Shown one piece after another: positions 34,248-42,279 of a stretch of 64,000 nucleotides of DNA. Each line of letters opens with the position of its first letter. The first letter of the stretch is position 1. Under the pieces are notes generated by a model. It saw nothing but the letters and a program-made list of their open reading frames with translations, was not told where the DNA came from and did not search any database. A program made the translations under genes and the position numbers. Origin of the DNA: Bryobacterales bacterium (GTDB taxonomy: Bacteria > Acidobacteriota > Terriglobia > Bryobacterales > Bryobacteraceae); contig JAEUQC010000130.1 in assembly GCA_016789905.1 (NCBI GenBank), forward strand, positions 186,001 to 250,000, given 5' to 3'.

Positions 34248-35729
34248 ATGCAGCGCCGCCAGTTCCTCCTCGCCACAGCCGCCACGCTCACCGCCCAAAC
34301 CCGCCCGCCGAACATTCTTTTCTGCATCACGGATGACCAATCCTGGCTACACACCTCCGTCACCGGTTCGCCGTGGATCCACACTCCCAACTTCGAAAAA
34401 CTGGCGAAAAACGGAGTTCTTTTCCGCAATGCCTTTGTCTCCACGCCCTCCTGCGCCCCCTCCCGCGCCAGCGCACTCGCCGGGCAGGAGTTCTATCGCT
34501 TCGGCCCGGCCTCCATGAACCACACCGAGTGGCAGGCCGGTCTTTCCGGTTTTCCGGACCATCTCGCCCTTCGGGGATACCGCACTGGCAGTACCGGCAA
34601 GGGCTGGGCGCCCGGAAACTGGAAGGCGAGCGGGCGCCAACACCCGCCCGCCGGGCCTGAATTCAACACCCGGCGCCTGAAGCCACCGGCCGCCGGCCTA
34701 TCGGACATTGACTACGCCGCCAATTTTCAGCAATTCCTTGAACACCAACCAGGCAAACCCTTCTGCTTCTGGGCTGGGTTCATTGAGCCCCATCGCGTTT
34801 TTGAATCCGGCTTCGGCGCCAGGTCGGGCAAGCGGCATCAGGACGTTCAGGTTCCCCCGTTTCTTCCTGACACGCCGGAAGTGCGGGCTGACCTGGCCGA
34901 CTACGCCGCTGAAATCGAATGGGCCGACGAACAGTTCGGCGCCATGATGCAAGTGCTTGAACGCGCCGGCGAACTGGCCAACACCATCGTCATCTTCACC
35001 TCCGATAACGGCATGGCGTTTCCCCGGGCGAAGGGGAATCTCTACGAATATGGCGTTCACGTTCCTTGCGCCATGCAGTGGCCCCGCGTCATCCGCCCCG
35101 GTCAGGTGATTGATGATCTTGTCAGCTTCACCGATTTCGCCCCCACCATTCTCCAGGCAACCAACACCCCGGTTCCCCCATCGATGACTGGCCGATCCCT
35201 GCTTCCCCGTGTGACCGGCGCTGCAAAGCCTTTCCGGGACGAAGTCATCTTCGGCATCGAGCGCCACTTTCCCGGCAGTCGCCCCAACGGCGCCGGCTAT
35301 CCCATGCGCGGCCTCCGCACCAGCCGGTATCTCTATATTGAAAACCTGACGCCGGATCGCAACCCCGCCGGCGACCGTCCCGGCCCCGTCTGGCCCAGTG
35401 ACGACCCAACCGGCGGCTTCGGCGATTCCGACGGCGGCCCCACAAAGACCGTCCTGTGTACGGATTCCAAGTACAGATTGCTCTTCGAAAAGGCATTCGC
35501 GAAGCGGCCCGCGGTTGAACTCTACGATGTACAGGCGGATCCAGCCAACCTCACCAACATCGCCGCGGCGAACGGGAGACTTGTCGCGGAATTGAAAGCG
35601 CGGCTTGACCGGCATCGCAAAGCGACCCTGGATCCCCGCGCCACCGGCCGCGCAGAAGAACTCGAGTCCGTCATGCGCCGCTTCCCGTCTATCGCCGCCG
35701 AAGTGTCCAAGCAGCAGGAGGGGCGCTAA
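34248..35729 (+). CDS. Secreted sulfatase, type I
   Basis: About 493 aa from ATG 34248 (GGAGA upstream; an in-frame TTG at 34236 overlaps this Shine-Dalgarno). Tat/Sec signal MQRRQFLLATAATLTAQ, then PNILFCITDDQSWLHTSVTG and the formylglycine site CAPSRASALAG (Cys69). Later motifs: FWAGFIEPHRVFESGFG, NTIVIFTSDNGMAFPRAKGN, YEYGVHVPCAMQWP and PAVELYDVQADPANLTNI. It belongs to the heparan-N-sulfatase-like branch by general look; the substrate is unknown. Paired head-to-head with the other sulfatase, suggesting a shared 69-nt control region. Confidence 0.93.
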   Translation: MQRRQFLLATAATLTAQTRPPNILFCITDDQSWLHTSVTGSPWIHTPNFEKLAKNGVLFRNAFVSTPSCAPSRASALAGQEFYRFGPASMNHTEWQAGLSGFPDHLALRGYRTGSTGKGWAPGNWKASGRQHPPAGPEFNTRRLKPPAAGLSDIDYAANFQQFLEHQPGKPFCFWAGFIEPHRVFESGFGARSGKRHQDVQVPPFLPDTPEVRADLADYAAEIEWADEQFGAMMQVLERAGELANTIVIFTSDNGMAFPRAKGNLYEYGVHVPCAMQWPRVIRPGQVIDDLVSFTDFAPTILQATNTPVPPSMTGRSLLPRVTGAAKPFRDEVIFGIERHFPGSRPNGAGYPMRGLRTSRYLYIENLTPDRNPAGDRPGPVWPSDDPTGGFGDSDGGPTKTVLCTDSKYRLLFEKAFAKRPAVELYDVQADPANLTNIAAANGRLVAELKARLDRHRKATLDPRATGRAEELESVMRRFPSIAAEVSKQQEGR

Positions 35730-36395
35730 AGGAATGGCGCCCCTCGGCATGGCACATTGGCAGTGCAGGTCTTCTCGCTGCAGGCTTTGTGCTCACTTGC
35801 AACCACGCGTTCTGATCGATCTATGCTACGTTTGGGCTACTCGCACAAAATGGCTGTGTTTTCTTCATTCGTCAATATTCATTACTGAAACAGGACGTTT
35901 GAGGATAACTGGATATATCCCTCATGCGACTCCAGGCGTAAATCGCGAGGGATTACTCGAATCATTTTCGTCGATCCACCCGGTAGGCGGAGCGCGAACT
36001 CCTGACTAAGCGATACCTTTCGGGCGTACAGCGGTTTGGGAAGGTAGGGGGCAATGTTGATCCATGCCGGCGTGAAGTGGATATCGTCGCAGATCGATTC
36101 CGGCATCGGAACGGTTACGTACAGTTCCAGGGCTAACCGATGCACAAAGAACTCGAGCTGCTCGATGTCATTCCGCCACTCCGCGCCGAACTCGCCCTTT
36201 ACAGGTGTTGCATACGAGTCAATCCGGCCTTCCTATTTGAGGCCGCACACGTTCAAGCGAATGGAACGAATCTGCTTTGTTCTCGGCTTGTCAATCGGTT
36301 AGAGCTTAGGCGAGTTGCGTGGAGGCGAGGTGCGCCGAAAGATGTTCGTAGATTTGCTAGGATTTGGAATCTCGCCTATACGATAGTCTGAACAT
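35730..36395. other. 666-nt intergenic region of lower G+C with gene remnant
   Basis: Base composition is visibly less G+C-rich than in the flanking sulfatase genes. The only protein-like frame is the minus-strand remnant listed separately. The plus-strand frame at 36140-36391 is its shadow. No transposase or tRNA is seen. The promoter of the third sulfatase gene should lie at the right end. Confidence 0.5.
35882..36232 (-). pseudogene. Possible 5'-truncated gene remnant
   Basis: An open minus-strand frame runs from just inside a TAG (36233-36235) to a TAA at 35882, about 116 codons. The translation looks like real protein (GEFGAEWRNDIEQLEFFVHR, ICDDIHFTPAWINIAPYLPK, ALRLPGGSTKMIRVIPRDLR). 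There is no ATG, GTG or TTG in the first 29 codons; a GTG at 36145 would give 87 residues but has no clear Shine-Dalgarno and cuts into what looks like coding sequence. Family not recognised. Either a decayed gene or a small real gene starting at the GTG. Confidence 0.4.
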
Positions 36396-38003
36396 ATGTT
36401 GACGCGCCGTGCCTTCCTCGCCTCCCTGTCCGCGCTTGCTGCCCCGGCTTCGCGTCCCAACATTCTCCTGATCCTGGCCGACGATCTCGGTTACTCCGAT
36501 CTCGGCTGCTTCGGCGGCGAAATCCAAACGCCGAACCTGAATCGTCTTGCCGCCTCCGGCGTCCGCTTCACGCAGCTTTATAACAACGCCCGCTGCTGCC
36601 CTTCCCGGGCCGCCCTCATGACGGGTCAGCATCCGCACAAAGTCGGCATGGGGAATATGGTCGGCGGCCAGAGCCGCGATGGTTTTCCCGGCTACTCCGG
36701 CCGTGTATCGGCGGATGCCCCCTTCCTTCCGGCTGTTCTCAAACAGGCCGGTTACACCACACTCATGGCGGGTAAGTGGCATCTCGGCCAGCCCGGCCCG
36801 GTCGCTCGCGGCTTCGATGAATTCTTCGGCATGGTTCATGGGTTCGATAGTTTTTGGGACGCGTCCAAATACACCCGCTTGCCCGCCGGACGCCCTGCCA
36901 GGACCTATGAAAAGTTCCACGCCACCGACGCCATTACAGATCATGCCGTCGACTTCCTGGCGCAGGCACGCAAGGCCGATAAGCCCTGGTTTCTTTACCT
37001 CGCCTACAACGCCCCGCACTTCCCGTTGCACGCGCCAAAGGATCTGATAGATAAATATCAGCCGGTCTACGAGCAGGGCTGGGACAAACTCCGGGAAAGC
37101 CGGCTGGAACGGATGGCGGCCAAAGGCATCGTCCCCAACCGAACTAGGCTTACCCCTCGTTCCGTCGTTGGCCCCAACCGCGTCTCCACCCCTAACGGCT
37201 GGGCGTCCAAACAGAACCCCGCCTGGGATTCGCTACCCGCCGATCGCCGCAAGGATCTTGCCCGCCGCATGGCCACGTTCGCCGCCATGGTCGACCAAAT
37301 GGATCAGGGCATCGGCCGCGTTCTGGCGGACTTGAAAGCCAGCAATCAACTCGATAACACCCTCATCCTCTTCTTTGCGGACAACGGCGCTTGCGCCGAA
37401 TGGGATCCCTACGGCTTCGACGTTTCCAGCGGCCCGCAAAACATCCTGCATGCCGGAGAGAAGCTCAAGGAAATGGGCCAGCCGGGCACGTATCACTCAT
37501 ACGGCTCTGCTTGGGCCAACATGGGCAACACGCCGTGGCGGCTCTATAAGCACTACACGCACGAGGGGGGCATCTCCACTCCATGCATCGCCCACTGGCC
37601 GCGCGGCTTAAAAGGCAAGGGAGGCGTGAACCATACGCCCTGGCATTTCATCGATATTCTGCCCACCTTCGCCGCTCTTGCCGGGACCAGGGCGGAGTGC
37701 GCCGGTGTCAATATGGCCGGTCTCTTCGCCGGAGAAAAACCTACGCGCGGTCCGCTCTTCTGGGAGCACGAAGGCAGCCGCGCCGTCCGCGATGGCAAAT
37801 GGAAGATCACTGCCATTGCTCCTGCTGGCCCCTGGGAACTCTATGACATCGAAGCCGACCGGACGGAACTGAACAACCTTGCTGCCACCCATCCGGAGCG
37901 GGTTCAACGCATGGCCAGGATGTGGAACAATTGGGCCAAAGAGAACCATGTAGTGCCGTGGATTTGGTCCCCGGCCTACTCCGAAGGAGGCGCCGCCCAA
38001 TGA
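36396..38003 (+). CDS. Arylsulfatase, type I
   Basis: 535-aa secreted sulfatase. Twin-arginine-like signal MLTRRAFLASLSALAAPAS, then PNILLILADDLGYSDLGCFG and CCPSRAALMTGQHPHKVGMG, with Cys67 in the C-x-P-S-R site. Further AtsA-like features: MAGKWHLGQPGPVARGFDEF, FLYLAYNAPHFPLHAPKDLI, LILFFADNGACAEWDPYGFD, EGGISTPCIAHWPRG and WELYDIEADRTELNNLA. It resembles Pseudomonas-type arylsulfatases more than the two neighbours do. Its stop overlaps the start of the DUF4965 gene (ATGA), so the two are translationally coupled. Confidence 0.94.
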   Translation: MLTRRAFLASLSALAAPASRPNILLILADDLGYSDLGCFGGEIQTPNLNRLAASGVRFTQLYNNARCCPSRAALMTGQHPHKVGMGNMVGGQSRDGFPGYSGRVSADAPFLPAVLKQAGYTTLMAGKWHLGQPGPVARGFDEFFGMVHGFDSFWDASKYTRLPAGRPARTYEKFHATDAITDHAVDFLAQARKADKPWFLYLAYNAPHFPLHAPKDLIDKYQPVYEQGWDKLRESRLERMAAKGIVPNRTRLTPRSVVGPNRVSTPNGWASKQNPAWDSLPADRRKDLARRMATFAAMVDQMDQGIGRVLADLKASNQLDNTLILFFADNGACAEWDPYGFDVSSGPQNILHAGEKLKEMGQPGTYHSYGSAWANMGNTPWRLYKHYTHEGGISTPCIAHWPRGLKGKGGVNHTPWHFIDILPTFAALAGTRAECAGVNMAGLFAGEKPTRGPLFWEHEGSRAVRDGKWKITAIAPAGPWELYDIEADRTELNNLAATHPERVQRMARMWNNWAKENHVVPWIWSPAYSEGGAAQ

Positions 38004-40039
38004 AAGCCCTCTCTGCCCTTACCCTCGCCGTGGCCTCGCTGGCCCAGGCCCCGCTCCGTCCGCCTGCCGTTCCGCTCATCGCGCACGACCCCTACTTCTC
38101 CGTCTGGTCGATGACCGATCACTTGGCCGGTTCGGAAACCAAACACTGGACCGAAGCCAATCAGCCCATGGCCGGTGTCATCCGCATTGACGGCAAACCC
38201 TACCGCTTCATGGGGGCCCAGTGGCGATGGCGGGAAACACCTGTTCCGCAAATCCGGCAGGTGTCTCGGGAGGTAACTCCCACCCGGACCCTTTACACGT
38301 TTGAGGCCGATGGCGTGCGCCTGGAACTCACATTCCTAACGCCCGCAATACCCGATGATCTGGACCTTCTGTCCCGTCCTGTCACCTATCTCACCTTCCG
38401 AGCCCTGTCCATCGACAGCCGGCCCCACCAGACGCAAATCTATTTCGATGCCGCCGCCCACATTGCCGTCAACCATACCACTGACTCCGTGGAACTGCTC
38501 CCCCTTCGCTATGGCGAATTCGACGTGCTGCGAATGGGCACCCGCAACCAGCCCGTCCTAGCGAAGTCCGGCGACGATATCCGCATCGATTGGGGCTACT
38601 TTTATCTCGCCGCCCCGCCCCAGCCGGGTGTCCAACTCGTCCGCACCAATACCCGCGATCGCCTCCCCTGGCTTACTGCCGGCAAGCTTGCGTCCGTACA
38701 AACGGAAGCCGCTCTGTCGGATCGCCTCATCCCCCACGCCGCTGCCACCATAGATTTAGGCGCCGTGAGCGCTCCCGTATCCCGCACGCTTCTCGCCGCC
38801 TACGATGACGTGTATTCGGTGGAATACTTCGGGCGCAAGCTCCGCCCCTATTGGCGCCGCAATCGCGCCACGGCGGAAACCCTGCTCATCGACGCCGTGC
38901 GTGACCATGCCGCAGTGGAACAGCGGTCGGTCAGCTTTGACGCCGCGCTCACCAAGCGCCTCCTTGCCGCCGGGGGCGATAAATATGCCGCCATCGCAAT
39001 ACTCACCCATCGCCAGACGCTGGCCGCTCACAAACTGGTCGCCGACATGGACGGCACGCCCCTCTATTTTTCCAAGGAGAATTTCTCTAATGGCTGTATC
39101 GGCACGGTCGATGTCACCTACCCCTCCGCGCCTTTCTTCCTCGCCCTGAATCCGCAACTGCTGAAGGCGCAGCTTCGATTCATATTTGACTACGCCGCCA
39201 TGCCCCGTTGGCCATGGCCTTATCCGCCCCACGACATTGGTCAATATCCGCTCGCCAACGGCCAGGTTTACGGCGGCGGTGAACTTACCGAGCTTCGCCA
39301 AATGCCGGTGGAAGAGAGCGGGAATATGATCCTGCTGGCCGCCGCGCTCGCCAAGGCCGAGGGCAATCCGGAATTCATCCGCCGCTACTGGCCGCTGCTT
39401 TCGAAATGGGCTCAATATCTGAAAGAAAGAGGCCTCGATCCCGAAAACCAACTGAGCACTGACGATTTCGCCGGCCACCTCGCGCATAACACCAATCTGT
39501 CGCTAAAGGCCATCACCGCGCTTGGCGCCTATGCCCAAATGGCTCACTCCATCGGGCAGGGCGAAACCGCGCGTGAATACGGCGCCCTCGCCAAAGGAAT
39601 GGCCGGGCAATGGATGCGGATGGCCGACGCCGGAGATCACTACAAGCTCACCTTCGATGGCGCCGCTGATACCTGGAGCCAGAAGTACAACGTCGTCTGG
39701 GATCAACTGCTCCGCCTCAACCTCTTCCCGCCCGAACTTCGCATCAGGGAAGTGGCCTGGTATTTAAAGGTGCAAAAAAAATATGGCGTGCCGCTTGATA
39801 ACCGCGCTGCCTACACCAAACTCGATTGGATCGTCTGGAGCGCCACCCTGGCCGAGAGCCGAAAAGATTTTGAGGCTCTTGTCGCCCCGATTTATTCCTT
39901 CCTCAATGAAAGCCGTTCCCGCGTCCCCATGACCGATTGGTATGAAACCGAGGCCGGCACCAAGCGCGGGTTCCAGGCCCGTTCCGTGGTGGGCGGCGTT
40001 TTCATTAAACTACTCGCTGACGATTGGAGAAATCAATAA
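38000..40039 (+). CDS. DUF4965/DUF1793 glutaminase-like secreted protein
   Basis: About 679 aa from ATG 38000, with AAGGAGG upstream and an ATGA overlap with the sulfatase stop. Signal peptide MKALSALTLAVASLAQ. The sequence follows the fungal glutaminase A (GtaA)/DUF4965 layout: N-terminal DUF5127-like beta domain (PLIAHDPYFSVWSMTDHL, HWTEANQPMAGVIRIDGKPY), then an alpha/alpha toroid (KENFSNGCIGTVDVTYPSAP, YPPHDIGQYPLANGQVYGGG, EESGNMILLAAALAKAEGN, LSTDDFAGHLAHNTNLSLKA, DWIVWSATLAE). The six-hairpin fold is glycosidase-like and true glutaminase activity is unproven. Linked with sulfatase and URO-D-like genes. Confidence 0.88.
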   Translation: MKALSALTLAVASLAQAPLRPPAVPLIAHDPYFSVWSMTDHLAGSETKHWTEANQPMAGVIRIDGKPYRFMGAQWRWRETPVPQIRQVSREVTPTRTLYTFEADGVRLELTFLTPAIPDDLDLLSRPVTYLTFRALSIDSRPHQTQIYFDAAAHIAVNHTTDSVELLPLRYGEFDVLRMGTRNQPVLAKSGDDIRIDWGYFYLAAPPQPGVQLVRTNTRDRLPWLTAGKLASVQTEAALSDRLIPHAAATIDLGAVSAPVSRTLLAAYDDVYSVEYFGRKLRPYWRRNRATAETLLIDAVRDHAAVEQRSVSFDAALTKRLLAAGGDKYAAIAILTHRQTLAAHKLVADMDGTPLYFSKENFSNGCIGTVDVTYPSAPFFLALNPQLLKAQLRFIFDYAAMPRWPWPYPPHDIGQYPLANGQVYGGGELTELRQMPVEESGNMILLAAALAKAEGNPEFIRRYWPLLSKWAQYLKERGLDPENQLSTDDFAGHLAHNTNLSLKAITALGAYAQMAHSIGQGETAREYGALAKGMAGQWMRMADAGDHYKLTFDGAADTWSQKYNVVWDQLLRLNLFPPELRIREVAWYLKVQKKYGVPLDNRAAYTKLDWIVWSATLAESRKDFEALVAPIYSFLNESRSRVPMTDWYETEAGTKRGFQARSVVGGVFIKLLADDWRNQ

Positions 40040-40040
40040 C

Positions 40041-41039
40041 ATGAAACGCCGCGCCTTCCTCGCCGCCGCCACTTCCGCCTTCGCCGCCCCTGCGCCTATT
40101 GGTAAGCGCGAACGCATGATGCAATGGCTTGCCGGGAAAACCGATCCCAACTATACCCCCGCCGCGTTCTTCCTCCACTTTGGTCCCGAATTCAAGAACG
40201 GCGCCGCCGCCGCCCGGCGCCACCTGGAGTTTTTCCGGCAAACGGACATGGATTTCGTGAAAATCCAGTTTGAACAGACGTACGAGCACCAGACGTTTCT
40301 CAAAACTCCAGCCGATTGGTCCAAGCTCACCCTCCGCAAGATCGATTTCTACGAACCCCTGGTTCAGACCGTTCGTGAATTGGTTAAGTCCTCCAAAAAG
40401 GACTCGCTCATTCTCATGACGCTCTACTCTCCCTTCATGTGCGCCGGCCATTGCGCCACGTCGCCTGTTCTCAAGCGGCATATGGAAGAGAATCCTGACG
40501 CCGTGAAGCGAGGTCTTGAAATTCTCACCGAAAGCCAGATGATCTTCGTCCGTGCCTGCATTCGCGAGGGAATTGACGGCTTCTATATGTCCACGCAGGG
40601 CTCCGAAGCCAGCCGTTACGGCGGTTCAAAGATTTTCTCGGATTACATCAAGCCATCGGATCTGGTGGCTATGAACGAGATTCAGCGGTCCTGCCCGTTT
40701 AACATCCTGCACGTCTGTGATTACGTTGCGCCTTACGCGAACTACGATGCCGTCCTCGATTATCCCGGTCACGTGGTCAATTGCAACCCTGTTCTCACCG
40801 GCAAGACGCTCGCTCCGCAAACCATCACGACGCTTTTCAAGCGTCCCTTCATGGGTGGCCTGGACCGTCACGGGTTGCTGGAAAAAGGAACTCCGGCGGA
40901 GATCGCCGCCGAGATCAAACGGGTCGTAAAAAGCGCGCCGCGCCAATTCATTCTCGGCGCCGATTGTACCGTTGACGGGAAAACCGATTGGAACCGCCTC
41001 CGCCAGACCATCGCCGTCGCCCACAGCGTCGGCCGCTAA
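40041..41039 (+). CDS. Exported uroporphyrinogen decarboxylase (URO-D)-like protein
   Basis: About 332 aa from ATG 40041, one base after the previous stop. The N-terminus MKRRAFLAAATSAFAAPAP is a Tat-like signal, odd for a URO-D fold, because true HemE is cytoplasmic. The URO-D-type barrel is suggested by DFVKIQFEQTYEHQ, FMCAGHCATSPVLKRHME, REGIDGFYMSTQGSEA, NILHVCDYVAPYANYDAVLD and GGLDRHGLLEKGTPAEIAAE, RQFILGADCTV. It lacks the HemE start (N-x-R-P-x-W-x-M-R-Q). More likely a corrinoid or methyltransferase-like relative of unknown substrate. Cotranscribed with the sulfatase and DUF4965 genes. Confidence 0.82.
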   Translation: MKRRAFLAAATSAFAAPAPIGKRERMMQWLAGKTDPNYTPAAFFLHFGPEFKNGAAAARRHLEFFRQTDMDFVKIQFEQTYEHQTFLKTPADWSKLTLRKIDFYEPLVQTVRELVKSSKKDSLILMTLYSPFMCAGHCATSPVLKRHMEENPDAVKRGLEILTESQMIFVRACIREGIDGFYMSTQGSEASRYGGSKIFSDYIKPSDLVAMNEIQRSCPFNILHVCDYVAPYANYDAVLDYPGHVVNCNPVLTGKTLAPQTITTLFKRPFMGGLDRHGLLEKGTPAEIAAEIKRVVKSAPRQFILGADCTVDGKTDWNRLRQTIAVAHSVGR

Positions 41040-41087
41040 ATGGTGTGAGGGAAATCGCTTCCCGTTTGCGCTATTCCTTACGAGCCT

Positions 41088-41588
41088 ATGCCCACCGGAC
41101 CCGCCGCGCGCATTCTTGACAACGTTGTCCACCCGGTCCCGCCCGTACTTACCGGCGGTCCGGGAAGCCCTGACGTAATTATCGGGTATCTGCCTGCCTG
41201 GCGAGGTGTTGGTGGCGCCGCCGCCGCCGCGCTGCAGGCGGCTCGTTCGGCAACTGATATTGCCGTTACTATCGCCGAGAATGCGACCAAAGCCGCGGCC
41301 GGCACTCCCGGCGCGCCGGCCGCCCTCGCCGCGGAAGCCACCGCAAAAGCCAATGCCGTCGCCAGTCTTGGCGGCGCCATTTCCGCCTCCGGCGCGGATA
41401 TTCACCAGTGTGCTACGCCATCCCCGCCTACCCCCGTCCTCCACGGCCCTGGTGCCGTTATCGATGGCTCCCCGACCGTAATCATCAATAACCTCCCCGC
41501 CTGCCGCATGGGGGATACGGTTCTGGAACCTCTTGGGCCACCAAACAAGATCGTAAAAGGCGAGCCAACCGTCATCATTGGCGACTAA
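41088..41588 (+). CDS. Lone PAAR-motif protein with helical insertion
   Basis: 166-aa protein with PAAR-type repeats that form the sharp tip of contractile injection spikes (T6SS VgrG, or eCIS). PxxR/PAAR-like strands: PTGPAARILDNVVHPVPPVL, GSPDVIIGYLPAWRG, then DIHQCATPSPPTPVLHGPGA, SPTVIINNLPACRMGDTVLE, GEPTVIIGD. Between the first and second halves lies an Ala-rich helical insertion (about residues 36-92; ALQAARSATDIAVTIAENAT, AALAAEATAKANAVASLGGA). No T6SS, VgrG, adaptor or toxin gene is nearby. It has no C-terminal toxin extension. It could serve a secretion system elsewhere in the genome. Confidence 0.85.
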   Translation: MPTGPAARILDNVVHPVPPVLTGGPGSPDVIIGYLPAWRGVGGAAAAALQAARSATDIAVTIAENATKAAAGTPGAPAALAAEATAKANAVASLGGAISASGADIHQCATPSPPTPVLHGPGAVIDGSPTVIINNLPACRMGDTVLEPLGPPNKIVKGEPTVIIGD

Positions 41589-41597
41589 AAACGGGGC

Positions 41598-41640
41598 TTG
41601 ACAGCGCACATTTTTCGGCGCATTCTTAAAACGGACGTTT
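41598..41640 (+). promoter_or_regulatory. Promoter with TetR-type operator before the efflux operon
   Basis: TTGACA (41598-41603) is followed after 17 nt by CATTCT (41621-41626), a good -35 with weak -10. AAACG-GA-CGTTT (41629-41640) is a palindrome that would overlap the start of transcription, 6 nt before the TetR gene ATG. It suits autorepression by that TetR protein. Confidence 0.55.
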
Positions 41641-41646
41641 GACTGA

Positions 41647-42279
41647 ATGCCTTCCGATACCAAAGACCGTATCCTCGATTCCGCCGAAATCCTGTTCGCT
41701 CAAAACGGGTTTTCCGCCACCTCGCTCCGCGCCATCACCGATCACGCCGATGTGAATTTGGCTAGTGTTAACTATCACTTCCAGTCCAAGGACGCGCTGG
41801 TGCAGGCGGTGCTCATGCGGCGCCTGAACCCGGTGAACCAGCGCCGGTTGGAGATGCTGAACGCCATTCTGCAGCGATTCCCGGCTTCGCCGCCCCCGGT
41901 GGAGGAAATTCTGGAGGCCTTTTACCGTCCGGTGGTGGAAGAGGTGATGAAAAGCCAGCGCGAGGGCCGGCCCATCATGCCGCTGATTGGCCGTATCTTT
42001 ATAGAGCCAGGGGAGTTAGTTGCCAGCCAGGTGCGTTCGTTGATGTCCCAGGTGGTGACGGCGTTTGTCGATGCCTTCCACCTGGCGCTGCCGCAAGTCC
42101 CGCCGGCCGTTCTTTTTTGGCGGTTGCAGTTTGCCGTTGGCATGATGTCTCATACTTTTGCGGCGGCACCGCTGATTGAGGGTCTCTCCCGCGGCAGAAT
42201 TCGGATTAACGACACCGAAGAGGTCCTCCGCCAACTCATCGCTTTCGCCGCCGGGGGGCTTCGGGGGGCGATGCCATGA
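41647..42279 (+). CDS. TetR-family regulator, CecR-like
   Basis: 210-aa DNA-binding repressor. The helix-turn-helix is in TKDRILDSAEILFAQNGFSA, TSLRAITDHADVNLASVNYHFQSKDALV (about 4-50). The C-terminal part, with HLALPQVPPAVLFWRLQFAVG and LSRGRIRINDTEEVLRQLIAF, suits the CecR (YbiH)-like ligand domain. It heads a seven-gene operon in the same order as E. coli cecR-ybhGFSR plus a TolC-type gene. It probably represses the operon and senses an exported drug. Its stop overlaps the tolC-like start (ATGA). Confidence 0.92.
   Translation: MPSDTKDRILDSAEILFAQNGFSATSLRAITDHADVNLASVNYHFQSKDALVQAVLMRRLNPVNQRRLEMLNAILQRFPASPPPVEEILEAFYRPVVEEVMKSQREGRPIMPLIGRIFIEPGELVASQVRSLMSQVVTAFVDAFHLALPQVPPAVLFWRLQFAVGMMSHTFAAAPLIEGLSRGRIRINDTEEVLRQLIAFAAGGLRGAMP

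Noticed and set aside
34698..35750. 350-codon minus-strand frame opposite the second sulfatase
   Set aside because: Gly/Val-rich antisense shadow of a well-supported sulfatase.
40626..41663. 345-codon minus-strand frame opposite the URO-D-like and PAAR genes
   Set aside because: Gly/Arg-rich, spans two genes and a promoter; shadow.
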